12,021 nucleotides of DNA. It comes from Holosporales bacterium (GTDB taxonomy: Bacteria; Pseudomonadota; Alphaproteobacteria; BNTO01). Positions 6,610-12,021 of the stretch are shown in pieces (the first letter of the stretch is position 1; each line of letters starts with the position of its first letter). The stretch spans positions 1-12,021 of the forward strand of contig JAISRQ010000038.1 of assembly GCA_031273545.1 (NCBI GenBank), read 5' to 3'. The position numbers and the translations under genes are program-made. The notes beneath the pieces are model-generated. The model was not told where the DNA came from, searched no databases, and saw only the letters and a list, made by a program, of their open reading frames with translations.

Positions 6610-7539
6610 CTAGTATCTAACTCCTCTAAAAGCATTTGGTTTCGCAAATGGTTGCCATCCTTCTGGTATTTGTAACTGCTTGCAAGCACTGAGGCTGTCT
6701 TCTCCTAGTGTCTCTATTTTTTCTAGGTTAGAAATACTTACGAGGTTCACGTCTCCGGCAAAAGCGCTATCACCAAATTCGCTTAAGTCGCTATTTTGCG
6801 GAATTATGACATTCGTCAAATTGTGACAACAATGGAAACAGAAATCAGGAATGAATTCTACCAGAGGTGGGATAGTAATACTTGTTATATCGGCGTATTC
6901 GAATGCACCTTCCCCTATTTCTTCTAACTGGGAATCTTCTTCAAATACGATAGATGAAATAGTTGGGCGGCTTCTTCTTGTTATGATAGGTAAATCATCA
7001 TTCGCAAAAGCGTATTTCCCAATAAAACTTACACTGCTTGGAATTGTAATATTTTGTATGCTACTGTTAAAAAAGGCGTGTGGGTAAATCTGTTTTAGTT
7101 GACTGCATGAAGAGAATAGAACATAACCTGCCGTCGCGTAAAAGAAGGCTCGCTCTTCTATTACTTTTACGCTAAACGGAATTACCACCCCCCCAATTGT
7201 CCTTGTTGCGAAGGCGTCCACGCCAATAGCAATGACAGGAATACATCCTCCTTGAAATTTGATGAAACTTGGAATATCCACAGTACTACCGCTGTTAGTT
7301 GATTGGTTTGCTTTAGCAAATACCGCGTACATTCCATCATTGTTATGAATGGTGTAGGTGTGGTCGTCATGCGTTACTACTGCTACTTTTTGGGCTCCTG
7401 ACGAGTATATTGGGGTACTAGCGGAAACAACAGGTTGGCATATTGAACCCCCTGCGTACGGCAAGGAAGCGACCAGCATCGTACTATCGCACAAGACAAA
7501 TGACGAGGCCAAAAGGAAGGCCGATTTGATATAATTCAT
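6610..7539 (-). CDS. Secreted BspA-type leucine-rich repeat protein (unit 1)
   Basis: 309 residues beginning MNYIKSAFLLASSFVLC, a Sec signal peptide with likely cleavage after VAS near residue 25; GGAG lies 7 bases before the ATG. Residues about 30-95 are a variable head without repeats but with the YTIHNNDGMYAVF strip that matches its paralogues. Residues about 95-285 are LRR_5 (BspA/TpLRR) repeats of roughly 22-24 residues with the pattern I-x-x-I-G-x-x-A-F-x-x-x-x-L-x-x-I-x-IP-x-x-V, for example SQLEEIGEGAFEYADITSITIPPLVEFIPD. A short insertion after KYAFANDD breaks one repeat. The C-terminus ends in AFRGVRY and lacks the basic Asp-Gln-Leu-Thr tail of the two other intact copies. In BspA proteins such repeats bind host proteins; binding here is inferred. 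It converges on the barrel gene with a 78-bp gap. Confidence 0.85.
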   Translation of the reverse strand: MNYIKSAFLLASSFVLCDSTMLVASLPYAGGSICQPVVSASTPIYSSGAQKVAVVTHDDHTYTIHNNDGMYAVFAKANQSTNSGSTVDIPSFIKFQGGCIPVIAIGVDAFATRTIGGVVIPFSVKVIEERAFFYATAGYVLFSSCSQLKQIYPHAFFNSSIQNITIPSSVSFIGKYAFANDDLPIITRRSRPTISSIVFEEDSQLEEIGEGAFEYADITSITIPPLVEFIPDFCFHCCHNLTNVIIPQNSDLSEFGDSAFAGDVNLVSISNLEKIETLGEDSLSACKQLQIPEGWQPFAKPNAFRGVRY

Positions 7540-7601
7540 AAAATTACTCCGTAAAAAAAATATATTTCATTATGTCGTTCTGCCTGGGTGAAGGCAAGCA
7601 T

Positions 7602-7630
7602 TTAACAGAGAAATATAAAAAAAAGTTCAA
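7602..7630 (-). promoter_or_regulatory. Promoter-like sequence for LRR unit 1
   Basis: On the minus strand TTGAAC (-35) is followed after 17 bp by TGTTAA, a weak -10; TTAAAT is an alternative with 19-bp spacing. It aligns in position with the promoters of the other units. Confidence 0.4.
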
Positions 7631-7663
7631 ATAAATACTTTGCAAGGTGAGTATTGTTGTGAT

Positions 7664-7695
7664 AAGGGGTTGCCGCTGGGGAGATTTTAACCCTT
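7664..7695. terminator. Hairpin in the spacer upstream of unit 1
   Basis: aaggggtt (7664-7671) and aaccctt (7689-7695) form a 7-bp stem with one bulged G around a 17-nt loop. It sits between the end of unit 2 and the promoter of unit 1, where the other spacers have GGCC hairpins, so a terminator for the preceding unit is plausible. Confidence 0.35.
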
Positions 7696-7790
7696 GGCAC
7701 TAATGATGTTCAAGATACATTGCTTTTTGGCATACGATGAATATTCCCCAATTCTATAATCAGGGTTTTTCTGGTCCGTTATGCAAAAGC

Positions 7791-7861
7791 CCCAAATGAT
7801 TGCGGGGTTTTTTGTTCGTAAAACACTTATTATTATTTCGTTTTTTTTCGCAATCTTTGGG
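7791..7861. repeat. Conserved 70-nt hairpin element, copy E1
   Basis: The arms cccaaa-t-gattgcg (7791-7804) and cgcaatctttggg (7849-7861) pair over 13 bp with a single bulged T. The loop contains a T run and then aaaacactta. Related copies occur at 8650, 9920 and 11186 in the same orientation and at 11848 inverted. This copy follows the unit 2 pseudogene. The 340-bp spacer it lies in has no gene. Confidence 0.7.
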
Positions 7862-7883
7862 AGCCCCGATATAATCCACACGA

Positions 7884-8518
7884 TTATTGTATTATTAGCC
7901 GTTCTTCTAAAGGACACCCTCTAAAAGTGAACTCTCCTATGCATGGTTGCCATTCTTCTGAGCACACTGGGTCAAAGTTACGGCAGCCAATAAAATATTG
8001 ATTCCCTATATGAAATCTGGAATTTCTACGAATTGCTGTGAAACCGCACAATCGTATAAAAAACGTCTTCTAGACTCACGATCAGAGCTATTCCAAGCAG
8101 TTGTTCCCGCTCCATCATCTGGAATGTCCACGAATTGCGGTGAACCTGCATCGTCATATGATTGGTATCCTTTATATTTGGAATAAGGGTATTCCCAAGC
8201 TGTTGCACTTGTTAACATCATCCGCAATTTCTACAAGTTGTGGTGAACCTGCATTGTCATATGATACGTATCCTCTAGATTCATAATCAGGGCATTCCCT
8301 ACCCGTTGTATTTACTCCATCAAAGGATGCTTTTAGTTTTTCGTTGCAGTTGTAAACGTGGTAAAGGAATCCGTTGATCCTGATGCACCAACCTCTTTTT
8401 GAGGCGACAAATAACCTTTATACTCATCCCATGACGACGAGGACGAAGCGACTAACATCGTCCCGCTACACAGGACGAAAGACGACGCCCAAATAATGGC
8501 TGACTTGATATAATTCGT
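7884..8518 (-). pseudogene. Decayed BspA-type LRR gene (unit 2)
   Basis: The 5' end reads NYIKSAIIWASSFVLCSGTMLVASS, the same signal peptide as its neighbours, but the ATG has become ACG (8516-8518). The frame runs into a stop after TATKN; shifting frame restores the paralogous strip LYHVYNCNEKLKASFDGV. The following segment is present three times as a 102-103-bp tandem repeat, and one repeat length of 103 breaks the frame again. After the third copy the sequence jumps straight to the family C-terminus, FIGCRNFDPVCSEEWQP and FTFRGCPLEERL, ending at TAA 7884-7886. The whole LRR core is therefore deleted. Because of the start loss, two or more frameshifts and the deletion it cannot encode a normal protein, though its promoter position is partly preserved. 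Confidence 0.85.
8005..8288 (-). repeat. 102-bp tandem repeat in the unit 2 pseudogene
   Basis: Three copies: 8186-8288 (103 bp), 8084-8185 (102 bp) and a shorter 8005-8083. The shared core reads GYVSYDNAGSPQLVEIADD in the first, GYQSYDDAGSPQFVDIPDD in the second and FLYDCAVSQQFVEIPDF in the third. The third matches the intact paralogues (ILRIPNF-type strip before the first LRR). Copies one and two are roughly three-quarters identical, so the duplication is not very recent. Confidence 0.8.
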
Positions 8519-8554
8519 ACGGTTACTCTATGACAAATATTACTACTACTTATA

Positions 8555-8583
8555 GTAGTAACAGCTCGGGAGGGAGATCTCAA
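8555..8583 (-). promoter_or_regulatory. Promoter-like sequence of LRR unit 2
   Basis: Minus-strand TTGAGA followed after 17 bp by TACTAC, with a better -10 TACTAT three bases further on (20-bp spacing). It lies at the position equivalent to the other unit promoters, upstream of the dead start codon. Confidence 0.35.
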
Positions 8584-8592
8584 ATACTTGAA

Positions 8593-8613
8593 GGGCTTGA
8601 AATAATCAGGCCC
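8593..8613 (-). terminator. GGCC-type hairpin after unit 3
   Basis: gggc (8593-8596) pairs with gccc (8610-8613). The minus-strand text ggcctgatta-tttc-agccctt is a worn copy of the better hairpin at 9842-9876, so it probably once ended transcription from the 8750-9775 gene. Confidence 0.3.
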
Positions 8614-8649
8614 CATTATTTTCTTTTTGCACTTTTTATATACCCCCTT

Positions 8650-8722
8650 CCCAAAAGATTACGGACTTTTTGAGCGAACAAACGCTTATGACTCTTCAGC
8701 TTCTGGTTCGTAATCTTTGAGG
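8650..8722. repeat. Conserved 70-nt hairpin element, copy E2
   Basis: gattacg (8657-8663) pairs perfectly with cgtaatc (8709-8715), extended by cccaaa-like and ttt-gagg flanks, with a small inner agcg/cgct stem (8673-8686). Relative to E1 the stem changed G-C to A-T on both sides, a compensatory change. It follows the stop of the 8750 gene. Confidence 0.7.
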
Positions 8723-8749
8723 ATCTTAGTATATTGCAAATCAACAAAC

Positions 8750-9775
8750 TTATGGTCGAGTACTGTCTGGGTTGGACCTGGCAAGCCGAGCTGCAGTAAG
8801 TTGGTCTATGCGATCCTTGAACCGTCGTTCTCCGAAGGGACACGATTTAAAAGTGGACTCTTCTATGTCTGGTTGCCATTCTTCTGAGCACTCTGGATTG
8901 AACTTAGAGCAGCCAATGAAACATTGATCACCTAGACGAGTTATCTTTTCTAGGTTAGTAATTTTATGCAAATTGGAACACCTGTAAAAAGCATTATAGC
9001 CAAACTCAGTAAATTCACTATCTGGTAGAATTGTGACTTCCTCTAACTTTTTGCATTCAGAAAAACATCCATCAGGGATAGTCTTTACTTTCGGCGGAAT
9101 AGTAATGCTTTTAATATCTGAACTAGCAAAGGCGCCAGGTCCAATTTCTTCCAATAATGAGCCCTCTTCGAATAAAATTTCGGATAAATTTCTATCACTG
9201 GATAAAGATCTACCAAACACGCATTCTCCGATAGATCTTACACTTTTAGGAATGATGATGCGTTCTAAATCACAATGAAGAAAAGCACGATCGCCAATAC
9301 GCTTCAGCTTACTACCCTTACGAAATACCACATACTTAACATGGGCGAGGTAAAAAGCTGTGGGTGCTATAACCTTTACATTGGCCGGAATACATACCAA
9401 CGCAAATCTTGAATCTACGTTCATGAACGCGGTTTCTCCAATTCTAACAACAGGAATCTTGTTGCCTTCATGATTTATGAAATTTGGAATTCGTAATATT
9501 TCCGATGGACGCCAATCATAACGCGGAATAAAACCATACTTAAATCTAAAAGCACTTTGCTTTTTAGTGTTGCATACTTCGTCAAGGGATGCTTTCAGCT
9601 TTCCGTTGCGATTGTAAATGCCATAAACGCAGTCATCTAACCTGAACTCGCCTACTTTCATCCCATAATCACGTTCGCGACAACTCCATGGCTGCGAGGA
9701 CGAAGCGACCAACGTTGTCCCGCTACACAGAACGAAAGACGACGCTAAAATAAAAACTGATTTGATATAGTTCAT
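8750..9775 (-). CDS. Secreted BspA-type leucine-rich repeat protein (unit 3)
   Basis: 341 residues. The ATG at 9775 has GGAG seven bases upstream. The signal peptide MNYIKSVFILASSFVLC...LVAS is followed by a head (about 28-95) with SQPWSCRERDYGMKV and the YGIYNRNGKLKASLDEV strip. LRR_5 repeats span about 100-290; clear ones include LKRIGDRAFLHCDLERIIIPKSVRSIGE, LLEEIGPGAFASSDIKSITIPPKVKTIPD and FTEFGYNAFYRCSNLHKITNLEKI. Cysteines recur at corresponding places in successive repeats (SECKKLE, YRCSNL, IGCSKF). The C-terminal SEEWQPDIEESTFKSC is followed by a basic DQLTAARLARSN tail shared with unit 4. Exported or surface function such as host-protein binding is inferred from the BspA family. The promoter at 9811-9839 is the best in the array. 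Confidence 0.87.
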   Translation of the reverse strand: MNYIKSVFILASSFVLCSGTTLVASSSQPWSCRERDYGMKVGEFRLDDCVYGIYNRNGKLKASLDEVCNTKKQSAFRFKYGFIPRYDWRPSEILRIPNFINHEGNKIPVVRIGETAFMNVDSRFALVCIPANVKVIAPTAFYLAHVKYVVFRKGSKLKRIGDRAFLHCDLERIIIPKSVRSIGECVFGRSLSSDRNLSEILFEEGSLLEEIGPGAFASSDIKSITIPPKVKTIPDGCFSECKKLEEVTILPDSEFTEFGYNAFYRCSNLHKITNLEKITRLGDQCFIGCSKFNPECSEEWQPDIEESTFKSCPFGERRFKDRIDQLTAARLARSNPDSTRP

Positions 9776-9810
9776 ACTGCTACTCCATTATAAATATTGA
9801 TAACATCTCT

Positions 9811-9839
9811 AGTATAATGTTTGGGAGGTAAAAAGTCAA
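9811..9839 (-). promoter_or_regulatory. Sigma-70 promoter of LRR unit 3
   Basis: Minus-strand TTGACT, exactly 17 bp, then TATACT; each hexamer differs from the consensus at one base. The -10 ends about 36 bp before the ATG at 9775. The -35 begins directly after the terminator-like hairpin of the preceding unit. Confidence 0.75.
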
Positions 9840-9841
9840 AT

Positions 9842-9876
9842 AATTAAAGGCCCGAAACAATCAGGCCCTATTAATT
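9842..9876 (-). terminator. Terminator-like GGCC hairpin after unit 4
   Basis: aattaaaggcc (9842-9852) and ggccctattaatt (9864-9876) form an imperfect stem (aattaa arms plus agg/cct and ggcc) with a short loop. On the minus strand it is followed by ttatttgacttttt, a T-rich run that also forms the -35 of the next unit. Confidence 0.5.
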
Positions 9877-9919
9877 TCCTTCTCAGCAATTCTATTTTTG
9901 CACTCACTGTCTATACTTT

Positions 9920-9996
9920 CCCAAATGATTACGGACTTTTTGTCAGTAAAACACTCAGCTATTACTCACATTTTTCATCACAATATTTGTGATCCC
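9920..9996. repeat. Conserved 70-nt hairpin element, copy E3
   Basis: The left arm cccaaatgattacgg is the same as in E1/E2, followed by the shared actttttgtcagtaaaacact loop. The right arm has drifted to cacaatatttgtgatcccc, which still pairs partly with the left arm but now also makes its own hairpin, atcacaa-tat-ttgtgat (9977-9993). It follows the stop of unit 4. Confidence 0.6.
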
Positions 9997-10022
9997 CTAG
10001 TATATGTTGCAAATCAACAAAT

Positions 10023-11030
10023 CTATGGTCTAGTGCTGTCTGGATTGGATCTGGCAAGCCGAGCTGCAGTAAGCTGGTCTATGCGATCCCTGAACCGTTC
10101 TCCGAAGGCACACCATCTAAAGGTGAACTCTTCTATCTCTGGTTGCCATTCTTCTGAGCACACTGGGTTGAATTTATTGCAGTCAAGAAAACATCTATCC
10201 CCCAGTTTAGTTACTTTTTCTAGGTTATCAATCGTAAGCAATTTGGTACACTTAAAGAAGGCTCCATGACCAAATTCAGTTAATTCGCTATCAGGCAGGA
10301 TTGTAACTCGTCTCAACTCATCGCATTCAGAAAAACACCCTACGGGAATAGTTCTTACTTTGGGTGGAATAGTAATGCTTTCAAGACTTGTCTCACTAAA
10401 GGCGCTATACCCAATTTCTTCTAGCAGTGAGCCCTCTTCAAATACAACTTCGTAGAAGTATTCAGCTGAAAACGCCTCATCTCCAATAGATATTACACTT
10501 CTAGGAATCGCTATACATTCTAAACTACTATGAAAAAAGGCATGATCACAAATATGCTTAAGTTTACTATCTTCGCTAAATATCACATGCTGAACAGGGG
10601 CGAGGTAAAAAGCTGTAGGCGTTATAACCTCTATATTAGCTGGAATATGTACCAATTTAAATTTTGAATTTGCTTCCACGAATGCAGCTGCTCCAATTTC
10701 AACAACAGGAACTACGTTTCCCTCATAATTTATGAAATTTTGAATTTGTAAGATTTCCCATGGACGCGAATCATCACTTGGACACGAACGACACGTAAAC
10801 CTAGAAGCACTTTCATTTTCAGCTCGGCCTACTTTGTCAAAGGATGCGGTTAGTTCTCCGTTGCATCTGTAAATGCTGTAAAGACAGTCATCAAACCTGA
10901 TCTCGTCCACTTTTATCCCATAATCACTTTCGCTATAACCCCATGGCTGCGAAGACGAAGCAACCAACATCGTCCCACTACACAGGACGAAAGACGACGC
11001 CAAAATAAAAGCTGATTTTACAAAATTCAT
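10023..11030 (-). CDS. Secreted BspA-type leucine-rich repeat protein (unit 4)
   Basis: 335 residues from ATG 11030, chosen because it matches the signal peptide start of the paralogues (MNFVKSAFILASSFVLC); an in-frame GTG four codons earlier is less likely. The head (about 28-105) has SQPWGYSESDYGIKV and YSIYRCNGELTASFDKV. LRR_5 repeats cover about 110-285, for example LKHICDHAFFHSSLECIAIPRSVISIGDEAF, LLEEIGYSAFSETSLESITIPPKVRTIPV and LTEFGHGAFFKCTKLLTIDNLEKV. The end NPVCSEEWQPEIEEFTF plus the basic tail is nearly that of unit 3. The signal peptide and tail are very similar to unit 3 while the repeat surfaces differ, as expected for paralogues diversifying in ligand binding. No lipobox or anchoring motif was found, so release or loose surface attachment is likely. 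Confidence 0.87.
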   Translation of the reverse strand: MNFVKSAFILASSFVLCSGTMLVASSSQPWGYSESDYGIKVDEIRFDDCLYSIYRCNGELTASFDKVGRAENESASRFTCRSCPSDDSRPWEILQIQNFINYEGNVVPVVEIGAAAFVEANSKFKLVHIPANIEVITPTAFYLAPVQHVIFSEDSKLKHICDHAFFHSSLECIAIPRSVISIGDEAFSAEYFYEVVFEEGSLLEEIGYSAFSETSLESITIPPKVRTIPVGCFSECDELRRVTILPDSELTEFGHGAFFKCTKLLTIDNLEKVTKLGDRCFLDCNKFNPVCSEEWQPEIEEFTFRWCAFGERFRDRIDQLTAARLARSNPDSTRP

Positions 11031-11071
11031 ACGAACACCCACTTAAGATAATATTTATTTCAACAACACTT

Positions 11072-11100
11072 ATCGTACCAACGATGCGACATGGAGTCAA
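11072..11100 (-). promoter_or_regulatory. Sigma-70-like promoter of LRR unit 4
   Basis: Minus-strand TTGACT followed after 17 bp by TACGAT. The -35 is identical to that of unit 3 and lies at the corresponding distance from the start codon. Confidence 0.6.
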
Positions 11101-11185
11101 TGGCCGATTCTAACTTAATCAGGTAGAAATATCATATTATCCACGTCTACGAAATTTGCGCCAATACTGATGAAGATATTTTCAT

Positions 11186-11254
11186 CATAATTGCTATTTT
11201 TTTTGGGCAAGTCAAACGCTTACTATTTTTCTTTTCACAATCTTTTGGAACCCC
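11186..11254. repeat. Conserved 70-nt hairpin element, copy E4 (diverged)
   Basis: It shares aattgc, a long T run, gtcaaacgcttact and cacaatcttttgg-acccc with the other copies, in the same order and spacing. The stem has decayed (aattgc against cacaatc). It follows the unit 5 pseudogene. Confidence 0.5.
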
Positions 11255-11269
11255 GGTATATGCAAGTTC

Positions 11270-11842
11270 TTACCATTTTGAACATGTAAGCTCGAGATTA
11301 TCGCAACCACGAAAACATTCGTCTCCTAGTACAGTTATTTTTGTTAGATTAGTGATACTACGCGATCTGGCACACCCACTGAAAGCATAAGGATCAAACT
11401 CAGTTAATTCACTATGTGGTAGAACTGTCACTTGCCTCAAATTTTTGCATCCGGCAAAACACATCTCGGGGACAATTTTTACTTTGGGTGGAATAGTAAT
11501 ACTTTTAATATTTGCACCACTAAAGGCGCCTTTATCAATCTCCTCTAATAGTGAGCCCTCTCAAATACAACCTTGAACAAATCTTCCGCTGAAAACGCGT
11601 GTTTCCAAATAGAGATTACACTTTTAGGAATTGCTATGCTCTTTATACTACTGCTGCAAAAGGCATCCCTTCTAATACGTGCCAACTTACTACCTCTGCT
11701 AAATTTCACAGACGCAACAGGAGCGCTATAAAAAGCCATGGGCGCTATAACCCCCTACATTCGCCGGAATCTTCACAAATTTTGATTCGCTATATAAGAA
11801 AGCACATTCGCCAATTTCGACAACAGGAATTTCTTTTGCCTC
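11270..11842 (-). pseudogene. Decayed BspA-type LRR gene (unit 5)
   Basis: Family sequence starts abruptly at EAKEIPVVEIGECAF (11842), with no signal peptide or head. Three frames are needed to follow it: the first ends after KIPANVGGY because of an extra G in a run (around 11750); the second gives AFYSAPVASVKF to KVVFE and is broken by a lost A near 11560; the third runs from LLEEIDKGAFSGANIKSITIPPKV to DECFRGCDNLELTCSKW and stops at 11270. The usual SEEWQP C-terminus and basic tail are missing too. The LRR pattern is otherwise well kept, so inactivation is fairly recent. The 5' boundary coincides with an inverted hairpin element at 11848-11918. Confidence 0.85.
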
Positions 11843-11847
11843 ATATG

Positions 11848-11918
11848 CCCCAAAAGATCGCGGGACAGAAAAGGATACTAAGCGTTTGACTGCCACAAAG
11901 ACCCGCAATCATTTGGGG
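11848..11918 (-). repeat. Conserved 70-nt hairpin element, inverted copy E5
   Basis: ccccaaaagatcgcggg (11848-11864) and cccgcaatcatttgggg (11902-11918) form a 17-bp stem with two imperfect positions, the strongest of the family. Read on the minus strand it matches the plus-strand copies: ccccaaatgattgcggg is identical to E1, and gtcaaacgctta is identical to E4. At 71 bp it is exactly the length of E1. It abuts the truncated 5' end of unit 5. Confidence 0.75.
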
Positions 11919-11954
11919 AATGGGGTGCGACTTGAAGCTAAAGGAGGAAACAAT

Positions 11955-12005
11955 GTGAATCCAATTAGTTCACTTAGTGAGAAATCACTATTTGCAAGCT
12001 GTTGA
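11955..12005 (+). CDS. Possible 16-residue ORF with strong ribosome site
   Basis: A perfect aaggagg (11941-11947) lies seven bases before GTG 11955, the best ribosome site in the window. The frame gives MNPISSLSEKSLFASC and then TGA. It is either a leader-type small peptide or the start of a larger gene cut by a frameshift near the window edge; the sequence after the stop is too short to tell. No family was recognised. Confidence 0.3.
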   Translation: MNPISSLSEKSLFASC

Positions 12006-12021
12006 GCAACAGTTGGAGATA

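Noticed and set aside
7687..7917. 76-codon minus-strand frame after unit 2
   Set aside because: It starts inside the C-terminal remnant of the pseudogene in the wrong frame and runs through the hairpin element.
8616..8843. 75-codon minus-strand frame overlapping the end of unit 3
   Set aside because: It overlaps the intact gene's tail out of frame and then covers hairpin E2; basic composition reflects A-rich spacer.
9700..9775. Lipoprotein signal (Cys in the ASSFVLC signal sequence) in the LRR proteins
   Set aside because: Residues before the Cys (FVL) do not fit a lipobox, and a better Sec cleavage site lies downstream at VAS.
7791..11918. CRISPR array suggested by regularly repeated hairpins
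   Set aside because: The repeats are about 1 kb apart with whole genes between them; no short unique spacers or cas genes.

Overview
The window looks like a stretch of chromosome from a host-associated, probably intracellular alphaproteobacterium (Rickettsiales- or Holosporales-like). This is inferred from four things: a PpiD/SurA_N-type chaperone and an outer-membrane beta-barrel side by side, a housekeeping mnmA with a structured in-frame insertion, moderate-to-low GC, and a tandem family of secreted BspA-type leucine-rich repeat (LRR) proteins with several decaying copies. No rRNA, tRNA, integrase, transposase or CRISPR array is visible, so the lineage call is tentative.

Left part (1-3107). 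The 3' end of an unknown repeat-rich protein gene (plus strand) converges on mnmA (minus strand), the tRNA U34 2-thiouridylase. mnmA carries an extra segment of about 40 residues encoded by hairpin-forming DNA. Upstream of it on the same strand is a small KGG-motif stress-type protein. A hairpin-rich intergenic stretch then leads to a two-gene plus-strand operon: a soluble helical protein with a 39-bp internal tandem repeat, and a small exported protein resembling GspB/MshK/PilP-type secretion accessory proteins.

Middle part (3108-6531). A 478-bp gene-free stretch holds a tandem 16-bp duplication and a 158-bp imperfect palindrome with nearly perfect 30-bp ends. It is followed by ppiD-like peptidyl-prolyl isomerase/chaperone and a 300-residue exported outer-membrane beta-barrel protein ending in Phe. 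The chaperone plausibly helps fold exported proteins, including this barrel and the LRR proteins.

Right part (6610-12021). A minus-strand tandem array of five BspA/LRR_5 units: three intact genes (6610-7539, 8750-9775, 10023-11030) and two pseudogenes (7884-8518, 11270-11842). Most units repeat the same architecture: a TTGAN-type -35 with a -10 about 17 bp away, a GGAG ribosome site, a near-identical signal peptide, an LRR body, and a roughly 70-nt hairpin in the 3' spacer. The hairpin stem differs between copies with compensating changes. A fifth copy of the hairpin lies in inverted orientation exactly where the last pseudogene loses its 5' end, so the element is linked to rearrangement of the array. 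The array is the accessory, fast-evolving part of the window and the best candidate for a system not yet described: a gene-family expansion of secreted adhesin/effector-like proteins coupled to a repeated structured non-coding element.
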